DNA of 45,704 nt from Flaviaesturariibacter aridisoli (GTDB lineage Bacteria > Bacteroidota > Bacteroidia > Chitinophagales > Chitinophagaceae): assembly GCF_004343705.1 (NCBI RefSeq), contig NZ_SKFH01000030.1:1-45704 (forward strand). The letters run 5' to 3'. Every line of letters starts with the position of its first letter. Positions within the stretch are counted from its first letter, which is position 1. A program made the position numbers and the translations under genes. This document shows, piece after piece, positions 35,501-45,173 of this stretch. A model generated the notes under the pieces. The model was not told the DNA's origin. It searched no databases and saw nothing but the letters and a program-made list of their open reading frames with translations.

Positions 35501-36055
35501 TTGGATGGGCATGTTGTTGTCGGTAATGGCGGCGGCGATCTCGATGGAATCGGCCAGCATACCGGAAAGCTGCAGGTTAAAGTTGGAGTTGACCACGGCG
35601 TCCTGCGCGTTACCGAAGGCGATGCCCCGCCCAAAAGAACCGTTGTACTGCAGGTTGCCGAAGTTGAATAGCCCGCGGCTGCTCGCGGGATCCTTGCCGT
35701 CGTCGGGCTCAAAGGGCCGCAGGTAGGAAAAAAGCCGGATGCTGTCGTAGCGCATGCGCTGTGCTACGGCGCCCAGGCGGAAGGGAAACACACGGTAGCG
35801 GACCCTTACGCTGTCACCGGCAGGCCGCTGCTTCCAGCGCAGGAGGCCGCGGGCCGGATCGACGGTAAAGAGGGAGTCGGGCACCCCCTCCACCTGCACC
35901 GTGCCGGGCACGAGGCTGAGGCTGTCGAGCTGCAGGGAGTCCGTCCGCAGGGCCAGCGTCTTTACCCGCCCGTTCGACCCGGGCAGCTGCGCGCCAGCAC
36001 GCACGGCGGCGGTCAGCAACAGGAACAACAGCATTATCCGGGAAAGGAAGGGCAA
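32567..36055 (-). CDS. Large uncharacterised outer-membrane beta-barrel protein
   Basis: A 1162-residue exported protein. The signal peptide is MPFLSRIMLLFLLLTAAVRAGAQ. An N-terminal Ig-like stretch (to about 110) is followed by a long run of amphipathic beta strands, including NEFDQVFLQFSKKNWKLNLGDID and DYVINYNTAEVTFTPKHLIS. The latter recalls motifs in the gliding protein SprA. Strands end in aromatic residues up to the C-terminal GRASLRALF. It is probably a beta-barrel in the outer membrane, but I do not know a function. No partner gene is adjacent. The internal Met8 is an alternative start. Confidence 0.7.
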   Translation of the reverse strand: MPFLSRIMLLFLLLTAAVRAGAQLPGSNGRVKTLALRTDSLQLDSLSLVPGTVQVEGVPDSLFTVDPARGLLRWKQRPAGDSVRVRYRVFPFRLGAVAQRMRYDSIRLFSYLRPFEPDDGKDPASSRGLFNFGNLQYNGSFGRGIAFGNAQDAVVNSNFNLQLSGMLADSIEIAAAITDNNMPIQPDGTTQQLNEFDQVFLQFSKKNWKLNLGDIDLRQNNLYFLNFYKRLQGVTFQTNYGLGGGSKGSTLVSCSIAKGKFFRNIIDAVSRPDLQLEGNQGPFRLHGANNEYFFIVLANSERVFLDGVLLQRGEDQDYVINYNTAEVTFTPKHLISKDSRIQIEFEYADRNFLNSNLYAFQTLDLGPKLSLKIGAFQNADAKNSSINQTIDEPQRRFLANIGDSIDQAFYPNIVFDSFARNRILYEKVYVTGGTVPDSFYRYSTDSINARYSLSFTDVGAGRGNYVPDFNGANGKVYKYVAPVNSLRQGSFEPVVRLVTPKKQQVVSMAADYRFNDRNTLHAEMGMSNYSANTFSMRDAADDRGFAGRLQYTNRARLSKARGLELTTTVDFEHEQAQFRPLERLRYVEFSREWGLPLEAVAVPADETIARLSAALQDNRKHSFSYQLMSYRRNTDYQGLQQIIQHGFVLGGWTFANELAVTAFRNSRDKGRFLRPVIDVSRTLESLRNVKLGLRYSLEDNEVRNKALDTVTATSFSFEQWTAYLKTDEARRNRYTLTFFTRSDKYPFEKGLVRGDRSYNTSFGAELLANEHHQVIFNATYRQLDVFNNKVSRQQKDRTFLGRVEYQVNELRGFVTGNLLYEVGAGQEQRRDITYYEVPPGKGEFAWNDYNGDGIQQLNEFEPAQFPDQAKWIRIFIPTTDFLKANYTTLNYSFQFTPRNLYPGSDRGRFIKRFTWQTALQKTKKGIAKGDVDFNPFKYSLQDTALITAATSLNNTLSFNRFSQKWGLDLSNLQNTGKSLLTYGYESRRLNDWLLKLRWNLSPSFTVNLNTKLGSNSLFTPSFNNRNYAISGQSTEPQLVYLRGSTFRVQAGYKLDLRRNENGYGGERSTAHSLNLDSKYSVLQNASVSTRFTYSNIDYPFAPNSTVSYIMLEGLLPGRNFLWSADFTKRLFRNIEVNLQYEGRKAGASNTVHIGRASLRALF

Positions 36056-36189
36056 CAGGTGGGCAGTTTAAGCCCGGTAAAATTCCGACTTTTAAACGAG
36101 GAATAGGCCTGCATTTGGGCGGTTGGGCTTCGGAAATCGTTAAAATCGGGAAAAGGCAAAGTCGTACGAGGCCACCGTCAACGGGCGCC

Positions 36190-36450
36190 TGCCCGGCTTC
36201 AGTTTGTTAATCTCCATCCAGCTCCGGACTACAGTCATAACCATTTGAAAAGTTCTTTCGCCTGGGTGATGTCCGAGCGCTACGCGGGTAGAATAAGGCC
36301 CCTGACCCGCAGGAAGGTTGCGAGGCCTCCCTGTCGATAACGATCTCTGCCGTTCCTTCGATGACCGTGTGACGGTGTTGAACCGGCCGCTCTTCACCGG
36401 TACGCCTTCACCAGGGTCGAGCGCCATGACGCTCACGTGTGCCGTACTCT
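36190..36450 (-). pseudogene. Degraded cupin-domain gene
   Basis: On the minus strand, pieces of a small cupin are readable but lie in different frames. One frame gives VSVMALDPGEGVPV, the next gives TVIEGTAEIVID, then the first frame resumes with NLPAGQG and ends with GERTFQMVMTVVRS. In an intact cupin these would follow in order: a start strand, the EG-x-A-E-x-x-x-DG strand, the L-x-AG-x-G turn, and the closing strand. At least two frameshifts are needed, and the metal-binding histidines are mostly lost. It lies just downstream of the AraC-type regulator on the same strand; such pairs are common, so they may once have been one operon. Confidence 0.5.
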
Positions 36451-36545
36451 TATTCAGGATCGTTTTGTTTAAATAGAATTGGGTTGAATTCGATGATTTC
36501 GACAATCATATGGGTCGTAAGCCGCTGTCTTCCTGGTGGTACCGT

Positions 36546-37106
36546 CTATTGTTCGATAGTATCGTCGAAACGGATTCGTTTGATTTTTTTAAAATGGGAA
36601 GCCGTGAAGCCGGTTACTTTTTTGAACTGGCTGGAAAGGTGGGCTGCGCTACTGTAGTTCATCCGAAAGGCGATCTCTGAAACAGTCAACTCTTCATACA
36701 CGAGCAGCTCCTTCACTTTTTCGATCTTGTTATTGATGACATACCGTTCCAGCGTCAGACCCTGGTTCACGGCAAACAGGTGCGACAGGTAGTGGTAGTC
36801 GTAATTCAGCATCCGCGCCAGAAACGTCGAGAAGTTTTCCTGCAACGGTTCTGTAGCATGATGTACCTGTTCTACGACAAGCTGCTTGATCTTTTCCACC
36901 AGCTTGCTTTTGTGGTCGTCAAAGATTTCCAGGCCGGATTTTTTCAGGGCCAGCCTCAATAGCGTCTGGTCCTGCTCCGAGACCGGTTCAAAAATAACCG
37001 CCTCACCCAGCTTCACGTCCTGCCATACCAGTCCCAGGCGCTCGATCTCGTCTCTCACCACCATAATGCAGCGCAGGGTGACCATATTTTTTATGTACAG
37101 CTTCAA
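36546..37106 (-). CDS. AraC-family transcriptional regulator with HMA-like N-terminus
   Basis: A 186-residue regulator. Residues 1-70 resemble the short metal-binding-like fold that precedes many Bacteroidota AraC proteins (MKLYIKNMVTLRCIMVVRDE), here with the metal-type Cys pair reduced to one Cys. Residues 90-182 form the AraC double helix-turn-helix (LTVSEIAFRMNYSSAAHLSS, then QFKKVTGFTASHFK). It is intact although remnants of other genes lie on both sides. The target is unknown; the decayed cupin downstream may have been one. The strip is less GC-rich than its neighbours by eye. Confidence 0.85.
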   Translation of the reverse strand: MKLYIKNMVTLRCIMVVRDEIERLGLVWQDVKLGEAVIFEPVSEQDQTLLRLALKKSGLEIFDDHKSKLVEKIKQLVVEQVHHATEPLQENFSTFLARMLNYDYHYLSHLFAVNQGLTLERYVINNKIEKVKELLVYEELTVSEIAFRMNYSSAAHLSSQFKKVTGFTASHFKKIKRIRFDDTIEQ

Positions 37107-37364
37107 ATAGCGGGTTAAAGGAGAATCGAAAATGCCGCACCCGGCCTGAAAGGCACTCCTTACCGTAAGGGAACAGTAAACCTAATCAATATTGGAGCCG
37201 ATCGGCGCGATTTGTTGTATAAAGACGGCAAAAAACGAATTATGTAGCATTAAACAGGAATTCTATAGCGGGTGATGAGGCTGGGATCGGTAGTTTTATA
37301 ACTGTCTTCCGAATACCAACCGTCCCTAAACCAAAAGAGTTCCGTACCAGGAAATGAAAAAGCC

Positions 37365-37545
37365 GGGCCTGCCCGCTGCTGGGTACCCCGCCACCGGCAT
37401 CGGGGCCTTGTACGACCGCTATACGGTGCCCTGCGCCTCCTGGCCCACCTGACCGCCAACAAGCGGAATACATGCAGCAAGGTAGCTTTCTCAACGGGGG
37501 TACGCCACGGTCCAGCCAGGGGTTGGCGGAAGGCAGGCGCTGCGC
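37365..37545 (+). pseudogene. Degraded ECF sigma factor gene
   Basis: Fragments typical of sigma-70 region 2 follow in the right order but in three frames. GALYDRY begins at 37405. YGALRLLAHLTANK follows in the next frame from about 37423. AEYMQQGSFLNGG follows in the third frame from about 37465. Together they match the order seen in Bacteroidota ECF factors (LYDRYSGALYG, then AE-x-x-x-Q-x-xFL). Two frameshifts separate them and no region 4 is readable. No other explanation of all three fragments suggested itself, but each piece is short. Confidence 0.4.
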
Positions 37546-37676
37546 AACAATTTGCGTGAGGCATCGGAAGTCGGAAACTCTCCAAAGACGATTGGCTACA
37601 CAAAATAACAGCGATTCTTCCCGGCTTGCCGGCTGATGGAGTCTGTAATCATCCTCGAATTCAAAATCAAATAACC

Positions 37677-37967
37677 ATGATGAAAACCGACCTCACCTTT
37701 ATTTTCTCCGGATATATCTATACCTGCGAAGCGCAAGTCGACATTTCAGCCTTTCCACTTCTTGTCTTCGTACGCCTGCATGAGCAGGCGCTTACGGATC
37801 GGTTTGGTGAGGTATTGACGATCAAAACGAATTTTGACGGACTGCTGCCCCGGCAAGACGACCGGCCCGAACTCACCATGCTGCGCCAGGCTATTTTGGA
37901 TGCCTTGCACCTAACTCCGGCATGGCAAACGGAACGGCTGCTTCGGAAACCTCCGCTTGCCTATTGA
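37677..37967 (+). CDS. Small hypothetical protein
   Basis: A 96-residue protein starting MMKTDLTFIFSGYIY. I do not recognise it. It appears soluble, with a beta-rich first half (FIFSGYIYTCEAQVDISAFP) and a helical end. It has no signal peptide. An upstream in-frame Met at 37626 would add residues with no sensible pattern. It lies in the decayed strip beside the sigma-factor remnant and ends 79 bp before a strong terminator shared with sdhB. It may be real or the last open piece of an older gene. Confidence 0.45.
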   Translation: MMKTDLTFIFSGYIYTCEAQVDISAFPLLVFVRLHEQALTDRFGEVLTIKTNFDGLLPRQDDRPELTMLRQAILDALHLTPAWQTERLLRKPPLAY

Positions 37968-38045
37968 TGCAGTGCCCGATTATCCGTGCCCTTTTACCAA
38001 AGCCGTCGTTGCGGGAAGCAATGGAAGGCTTTCCGGCTGCCTCAG

Positions 38046-38087
38046 AAAGTAAAAGCCCCGCGAAGTGCGGGGCTTTTACTTTTATTT
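38046..38087. terminator. Bidirectional terminator after sdhB
   Basis: A perfect 16-bp stem (38046-38061 with 38067-38082), loop GAAGT, flanked by A bases on the left and ATTTTT on the right. It touches the sdhB stop codon on the minus strand. Confidence 0.92.
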
Positions 38088-38846
38088 TTCGGTTGTTAGT
38101 CCGGCCACCAGGTATTCTTTGTGCATCATGGAGATGTTGGTCACGGAGATCTCCTTCGGGCAAACGGCTTCGCAGGCGCCGGTGAAGGTGCAGGAGCCGA
38201 AACCTTCCTTGTCCATCTGGTCTACCATGCTCATCACGCGTAGCTTGCGCTCCGGTGCGCCTTGCGGCAGCAGGGCCAGGTGGGCCACTTTGGCGGCGGT
38301 GAACAACGAGGCGGAGGCGTTCTTACAGGCCGCAACGCAGGCGCCGCAGGCGATGCAGGAAGCAGCGGCGAAGGAAGCATCGGCAGCCGTCTTGTCGATC
38401 GGCAGGGCGTTGCCGTCCTGCGCGTTGCCGGTGTTGACCGAGATAAAGCCGCCGGCCTGGATGATGCGGTCAAAGGCGGTACGGTCTACGGCGAGGTCCT
38501 TGATCACCGGGAAGGCGTTGGCGCGCCAGGGTTCCACCACGATGGTGTCGCCATTCTTGAAGGCGCGCATGTGCAGCTGGCAGGTGGTGGTGGCGTGCCA
38601 GGGGCCGTGCGGGCGGCCGTTGATGTGCATGGAGCACATGCCGCAGATGCCCTCGCGGCAGTCGTGGTCAAACGCGATGGGGTCTTTGCCCTGCTCGATG
38701 AGGCGCTCGTTGAGCACGTCGAACATTTCCAGGAACGACATTTCCGAAGAGATATCGGCTACCTCGTAGCTTTCAAAGCGGCCCGCTGCGTTATTGTTTT
38801 CCTGACGCCATACTTTGAGGGTCAGATTCATATTGTAGTGTTCCAT
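38082..38846 (-). CDS. sdhB: Succinate dehydrogenase/fumarate reductase iron-sulfur subunit
   Basis: A 254-residue subunit that passes electrons between the flavoprotein and the membrane quinone. The 2Fe-2S ligands are Cys63, Cys68, Cys71 and Cys89 in CREGICGMC and TTTC. The other clusters use C-x2-C-x2-C-x3-C at 164-174 ([11 protein letters not shown]) and Cys219, Cys225 and Cys229. The start [10 protein letters not shown] has GAGGAAGA just upstream; the internal Met6 is an alternative. It is the last gene of sdhCAB, 29 bp after sdhA. Confidence 0.95.
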   Translation of the reverse strand: MEHYNMNLTLKVWRQENNNAAGRFESYEVADISSEMSFLEMFDVLNERLIEQGKDPIAFDHDCREGICGMCSMHINGRPHGPWHATTTCQLHMRAFKNGDTIVVEPWRANAFPVIKDLAVDRTAFDRIIQAGGFISVNTGNAQDGNALPIDKTAADASFAAASCIACGACVAACKNASASLFTAAKVAHLALLPQGAPERKLRVMSMVDQMDKEGFGSCTFTGACEAVCPKEISVTNISMMHKEYLVAGLTTEK

Positions 38847-38875
38847 TCTTCCTCTTTTTAAGAATGCTGATTGGA

Positions 38876-40849
<1,974 letters not shown>

Positions 40850-40919
40850 ACTACTTGTTTCTGGGTTCGAAAGATTGTTCGGAATAGGTACAGCTATCGG
40901 GCGAAATTGTTCACCGATA

Positions 40920-41645
40920 TCAGTTGTAAGGATTCACCCACTGGAAATACATCGCGATGGGCATAAGCGCAAACAGCACGCAAACCACGATCGTGAAGAC
41001 GTAGCCCAGGCTGCGGAGCATGGCCAGGTATTTCCTGTTGTGCACGCCGAGCGAGCGCCAGGCGCTGTGGAAACCCTGGAACAGGTGAAACGTAAGGGCG
41101 CCGACACCGAGCAGGTAAAGGATCACGACCCACTCTTGCTGGAACACTTCGTACATGCGGAGGAACAGGTTGTGCACGTGCACCGTGTCGTTGCGGTAAG
41201 AAGCTTCCTGGAGCATGCCGGGCGCAAGGCGCGAAGGATACCAGAACTGGGCGATGTGTACTACGAGGAAAAGCAGGATCAGGGTGCCGAGCAAAGCCAT
41301 GCTGCGGCTGTACCATTTGGAGCCGCGGTTGCCGAGCGACACCTGGTAGCCCTGGCTGCGGCGGCTGCGGTTCTTCAGTTCAACTGCATATCCCTGCACA
41401 ATGTGCAGCAGGAAGCCGGCGAAAAGCCCGAACTCGAGGATGCGGATGACAATGGAATTACCCATGAAGTGGGCCGCGCGGTTGAACATCGATCCGTTGT
41501 CGTTCGCGTTGAAAAACGTAAGGTCATTGAACAGGCAAGCGTTGAGCGCAACGTGGATCAGCAGAAAAGAAATGAGGAAGATGCCCGTCAGCGCCATAAC
41601 GAATTTCCTACCTACAGCAGACGTGAAGAAGTGTGACCATTTCAT
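40920..41645 (-). CDS. sdhC: Succinate dehydrogenase cytochrome b subunit
   Basis: A 241-residue inner-membrane anchor with five predicted helices, of the b558 type that replaces separate SdhC and SdhD. Membrane histidines for two hemes are visible ([45 protein letters not shown]). The protein begins [21 protein letters not shown], a typical start. It is the first gene of sdhCAB. The upstream region on the coding strand has TACCTTCG, a possible -7 box. Confidence 0.93.
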   Translation of the reverse strand: MKWSHFFTSAVGRKFVMALTGIFLISFLLIHVALNACLFNDLTFFNANDNGSMFNRAAHFMGNSIVIRILEFGLFAGFLLHIVQGYAVELKNRSRRSQGYQVSLGNRGSKWYSRSMALLGTLILLFLVVHIAQFWYPSRLAPGMLQEASYRNDTVHVHNLFLRMYEVFQQEWVVILYLLGVGALTFHLFQGFHSAWRSLGVHNRKYLAMLRSLGYVFTIVVCVLFALMPIAMYFQWVNPYN

Positions 41646-41770
41646 AATCAGTCGGAGGGGATTGAAAATTTGCGCGAAGGTACACCCGGATTGTCAAAAA
41701 AGCGTCTGCTTCAACAAATTACAACCGGCTCCAAATGTGTCCTCCGGACACGAAGAGAGGGAACGCATGG

Positions 41771-41839
41771 TTCGACTTCGCTCACCATGACACGTAACAT
41801 TCTGACTCAATAGTGCTGTCACCCCTGAGCGCAGTCGAA
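41771..41839. repeat. Inverted pair of TTCGACTTCGCTCA-type repeats
   Basis: The left arm 41771-41792 reads TTCGACTTCGCTCACCATGA and ends CA. The right arm 41817-41839 is its inverse, differing at one base in the first half and in the CCA/GGGG part. From memory, similar 20-mers (TTCGACTGCGCTCAGGGTGA) are dispersed in many Bacteroidota genomes. The pair can form a long hairpin behind the stop of the minus-strand gene at 41857. Confidence 0.65.
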
Positions 41840-41856
41840 GGGTGCGTTCTTGCTCT

Positions 41857-42423
41857 TCAGAGCGTGAGGCGCTTCCCGAGCTCGTCGTCGATTTTCTTGA
41901 ACAGGTGAAAGGGTTTGTAGGTGCGCCAGTTGGCAAGCTCCATGAGCTCTACGTAGTAATTGATCTTTGCTTTCCGGAAGTCGTGTTGCGTAGCCTCGGG
42001 CATGTTGAGACAAACGATCCAGCCAGCCTCGTCGCTCACTTCTTCGTGCCACTCCTCGTAGTAATCGCGGTCGCTGCTATGAAAGTTGAGCACGTTCTCG
42101 GCGATGAGGATGAACTTGTAAATACCTTCCTTTTCGAACTTGTCGATGACGTCGCGCTTCAGTGTCATGATGTCGTTCTCGATGGCGTCGTTCCACTCTC
42201 CCAGCAGCTCCAGCACGACGTATTTTTCCTCGTAATCGGCCTGCAGCACTTTCATGTAGAGCGTGCGGCTGCCGAACTCATCCCATTGCGGGTGGATGTA
42301 GTAATTGTACACGGTCTGGCTGAACTCGAATTCCGAATACTGCCGCTGAAAAAACGGCGAGCGTTCGTCTTCCTCGCTCACGTAAATGTGCCGCCAGTTA
42401 TAAAAGGGTTCAATGTCGTGCAT
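41857..42423 (-). CDS. Conserved-looking hypothetical protein
   Basis: A 188-residue soluble protein, very rich in acidic and aromatic residues (IHPQWDEFGSRTLYMKVL, then NFHSSDRDYYEEWHEEV). I do not recognise a named domain, although similar proteins seem common in the phylum (inference from memory). There is no signal peptide. The start MHDIEPFYNW is the only clear one. It lies between sdhC and a sugar-kinase-like gene on the same strand but is set apart by repeat-rich gaps on both sides, so it is probably transcribed alone. Confidence 0.65.
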   Translation of the reverse strand: MHDIEPFYNWRHIYVSEEDERSPFFQRQYSEFEFSQTVYNYYIHPQWDEFGSRTLYMKVLQADYEEKYVVLELLGEWNDAIENDIMTLKRDVIDKFEKEGIYKFILIAENVLNFHSSDRDYYEEWHEEVSDEAGWIVCLNMPEATQHDFRKAKINYYVELMELANWRTYKPFHLFKKIDDELGKRLTL

Positions 42424-42429
42424 GTATTC

Positions 42430-42577
42430 TAATCTGCTTATTGGCTATTGTGCTGATCTGCTAACGATTTTCGAGGCAAAGTTCTGATATAGCTTGTTTC
42501 GCCGTCAAGGCTCGTCAGGCTTTAACTTTTACCTGCATTCATTGGCAGATCAGAAGGTTTCACAAATAAGCAGATTA
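42430..42577. repeat. Nested inverted repeat in the gap after the kinase gene
   Basis: TAATCTGCTTATT at 42430-42442 is the exact reverse complement of 42565-42577. Inside it, CTGATCTGC at 42453-42461 is the exact reverse complement of 42545-42553. The intervals between inner and outer arms are 10 and 11 bases. The right arm starts five bases after the stop of the kinase gene. The unit fills almost the whole 159-bp gap. Confidence 0.7.
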
Positions 42578-42582
42578 CATTT

Positions 42583-43431
42583 TTATGCCAGTTCCTTATG
42601 GTATGTGACCAGGCCGTCCATAGGCTTCTGGAGCACGGGCCCGAGGTCGAATTCGTAAGAATGGCAAAGTTCCGCGAGCTTGTCGCGGAAGCCGGCTGCC
42701 ACCGATCCAACAAAGCTCACCGGGTATTTCCATACCTCGGGAATCTTGCACAGGTGCTGGTAGAAAAAGTCGTTGAGGCCGTCCTCGATGATGTTTTCGA
42801 TCATGAAATGCCCGCGGTTTTCGGCGAGAAAGAGGGCAAAGCCGGCGAGGTAGCGGTTGGGGAAAGGCTGTTTGTACACGCGGTCGAGGATCTCCACGGG
42901 TGTTGTCAGGAAGCGGGCGTCGAAACGGGCGCGCAGCTCCTCGTCGAAGGTGTTATAGAGGTAATACTGCAGCACCTTGCGGCCCAGGTAGGCGCCGCTG
43001 CCCTCGTCGCCGAGCACGTAGCCGAGCCCGGGGCTGTTGCGCAGGATGGTCCGGCCGTTGTAATAACAGGCGTTGGAGCCCGTGCCCAGGATGCAGGCGA
43101 GCCCCTTTTCGTGGCCGCAAAGCGCGCGGGCAGCCGCCAGCAGGTCGGTGGCCACTTCCGACTTCGCCTCGGGGAACACCCGCTTGAGCGCCCGTTTGAC
43201 TGCCCGGGCATTGTCGGGGCTGGCGCAGCCCGTACCGTAATAAAACACGCGTTCGATCGTTACATTCCTGAGTTTTTTCCCCAGCTCGTCTTCCAGCACC
43301 CGCACGATGCCGTCGGTGTCGAGGAAGTAGGGACTGATGCCTTGCGTCAGGATCGACTTGCTGCGACCTTCGTGCAACAGGCGCCACTCGGCTTTGGTTG
43401 CGCCGCTATCGGCGATCAGGGTTGTGAGCAT
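42583..43431 (-). CDS. N-acetylglucosamine-kinase-like BadF/BcrA ATPase
   Basis: A 282-residue protein of the ASKHA fold. It opens with LIADSGATKAEWRL, the phosphate-1 loop found in N-acetylglucosamine kinases. LACILGTGSNACYYNG is phosphate-2, and GLGYVLGDEGSGAYLGRK is also characteristic. It probably phosphorylates an amino sugar recovered from cell wall or chitin. The start MLTTLIADSG fits; an upstream extension of 64 residues in the same frame lacks any pattern and covers the promoter of the divergent protease gene. Confidence 0.85.
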   Translation of the reverse strand: MLTTLIADSGATKAEWRLLHEGRSKSILTQGISPYFLDTDGIVRVLEDELGKKLRNVTIERVFYYGTGCASPDNARAVKRALKRVFPEAKSEVATDLLAAARALCGHEKGLACILGTGSNACYYNGRTILRNSPGLGYVLGDEGSGAYLGRKVLQYYLYNTFDEELRARFDARFLTTPVEILDRVYKQPFPNRYLAGFALFLAENRGHFMIENIIEDGLNDFFYQHLCKIPEVWKYPVSFVGSVAAGFRDKLAELCHSYEFDLGPVLQKPMDGLVTYHKELA

Positions 43432-43484
43432 GGGTGAAAAAGCGCTTATTTTGCGCCAATTTACAAATGTAACCGCTCCCCCCA

Positions 43485-45077
43485 ATGAGGAATAAAAAAC
43501 TGCAGGTATGGCTTCCCCTTCTCTTCTCCCTCGTGATGATCTCGGGGATGTTCTTCGGCTTCCGCCTGCACCAGCAAACCGGCACTGGTAAAGGGTTTTT
43601 CGCCCGCGAAGGCCGGAGCTCACTGCAGGAGGCCATCGACCTCATCCGCAGTAAATACGTAGACAAAGTACGGATCGATTCCCTGCAGGACAATGCCATG
43701 GAAGGGCTGATGAACCAGCTCGACCCGCATTCGGTGTACATCCCCAACCGCGAAGTGTCCGAGGCCAATGAAGACATTGCCGGCAATTTCGAGGGCATTG
43801 GCGTCGAGTTCAACATCTTTTCGGATACCGTTAACGTATTGTACGTGGTGCCCGGCGGTCCCGGCGAAAAGGCCGGACTGCAGATCGGCGACCGGATCAT
43901 CCAGGTAAACGATGCCAACATCGTCAGCAAGACGCTCCCCAGCGACAGTATCCGCCGCATGATCCGCGGCCCCGGCGGCACCCAGGTAAAGCTCTCCATC
44001 GTTCGCAAAAACACCACCCAGTATTTCTACGTCACCCGCGGCACCATTCCCCTCCCCTCTCTCGACGCCGCGTATATGCTCGATGGCGCCAACGGCTATA
44101 TCCGCCTCAACAAATTCTCCGAAACCACCTACCGCGAATTCATGCGCGCCATGGAGGACCTGCAGGCCAAGGGTATGAAGGCGCTCGTGCTCGACCTGCG
44201 CGGCAACGGCGGCGGCCTCGTCACGCAGGCGGTGAATATCGCCGACGAATTCATCGGGGGCAACGAGCTGATCGTATATACGCAGGGCACCAATTCCCAG
44301 CGTCACGACTACAATGCCACCAAGGACGGCGTGTTTGAAAAAGGCAAGCTCGTAGTGCTGGTGGATGAATTAACGGCTTCCGCTTCGGAGATCCTCGCCG
44401 GCGCGCTGCAGGACCTCGACCGCGCCACCATCGTGGGCCGGCGTTCCTTTGGCAAGGGCCTCGTTCAGGAGCAATACGGCCTGAGCGACGGCTCGGCGAT
44501 CCGACTCACGGTGGCCCGCTATTTTACACCGCTGGGACGAAGCATTCAGCGCCCCTACGACAAGGGCAAGAAAGTATACCTCGAAGAAGTGCTGGAGCGC
44601 TACCGCAACGGTGAAGTGATCCACCCCGACTCGGTGTACCACGCTACCGGGCAAGCCTACAAGACGAAAGCCGGCCGCACCGTGTACGGCGGCGGTGGCA
44701 TCATGCCCGACGTGTATGTGCCGGTGGACACGAGCTCGCTGACGGCCAATATCTCCAAGCTTTACCTGGATGGCAAATTCAATAATTACGTGTACCTGTA
44801 TTATATGAGCCACCGCAACGACGTCAACGCCTTCAAGGCGCCGGCCGACTTTGCCCGCGGCTTCGTCAATACCGATGCGGCCTGGCAAGGCCTGGTTGAC
44901 TTCGCTGAAAAAGACAGCGTCAACCTGCGCAACATCCCGGAGAAAGACAAGCGCGAAGTGCAGGCCCGCATCCGGGCTTACCTCGCCCGCCTGCGCTGGC
45001 GTACCCAGGGTTTTTACGAGGTGTACAACCAGACCGACCCCGTGGTTCTGCGCGCGCAGCAGGTGGTGAAGTCGTGA
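43485..45077 (+). CDS. C-terminal processing protease, S41 family
   Basis: A 530-residue periplasmic serine protease. An N-terminal membrane anchor (residues 8-26) is followed by a PDZ domain (about 100-185, YVVPGGPGEKAGLQIGDRI) and the S41 catalytic core. The Ser/Lys dyad is Ser299 in TASASEI and Lys324 in RSFGKGLVQ; their 25-residue spacing matches known CtpA enzymes. Family partner segments (LDLRGNGGGL and SAIRLTVARYFTPLGRSIQ) are present. It is divergent from the kinase gene with a 53-bp gap. The substrate is unknown. Confidence 0.94.
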   Translation: MRNKKLQVWLPLLFSLVMISGMFFGFRLHQQTGTGKGFFAREGRSSLQEAIDLIRSKYVDKVRIDSLQDNAMEGLMNQLDPHSVYIPNREVSEANEDIAGNFEGIGVEFNIFSDTVNVLYVVPGGPGEKAGLQIGDRIIQVNDANIVSKTLPSDSIRRMIRGPGGTQVKLSIVRKNTTQYFYVTRGTIPLPSLDAAYMLDGANGYIRLNKFSETTYREFMRAMEDLQAKGMKALVLDLRGNGGGLVTQAVNIADEFIGGNELIVYTQGTNSQRHDYNATKDGVFEKGKLVVLVDELTASASEILAGALQDLDRATIVGRRSFGKGLVQEQYGLSDGSAIRLTVARYFTPLGRSIQRPYDKGKKVYLEEVLERYRNGEVIHPDSVYHATGQAYKTKAGRTVYGGGGIMPDVYVPVDTSSLTANISKLYLDGKFNNYVYLYYMSHRNDVNAFKAPADFARGFVNTDAAWQGLVDFAEKDSVNLRNIPEKDKREVQARIRAYLARLRWRTQGFYEVYNQTDPVVLRAQQVVKS

Positions 45078-45113
45078 TGTCGGAATCGGGAGTCGCTGAT
45101 TCCTGAATATGAA

Positions 45114-45142
45114 GAAAGGCAGTCCGAAGGGCTGCCTTTCTT
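45114..45142 (+). terminator. Hairpin terminator after the protease gene
   Basis: A 9-bp stem GAAAGGCAG (45114-45122) with CTGCCTTTC (45132-45140), followed by TTATT. The T run is short. Confidence 0.65.
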
Positions 45143-45154
45143 ATTGCGGCTTAG

Positions 45155-45170
45155 CGATTGCCGATTGCCG
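45155..45170 (-). repeat. Tandem GCAATCG words after the DUF6249-type stop
   Basis: On the minus strand the heptamer GCAATCG is repeated in direct tandem, starting three bases after the stop codon of the small membrane-protein gene. It is another short iterated word placed right after a stop. Confidence 0.5.
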
Positions 45171-45173
45171 TCC

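Noticed and set aside
36140-36505. An intact 121-residue gene on the minus strand
   Set aside because: Its sequence makes sense only as alternating pieces of a cupin in two frames, so it is better read as a pseudogene.
37240-37603. Minus-strand open frames opposite the sigma-factor remnant
   Set aside because: They are Arg/Pro-rich with no domain, while the plus strand gives ordered sigma-factor fragments.
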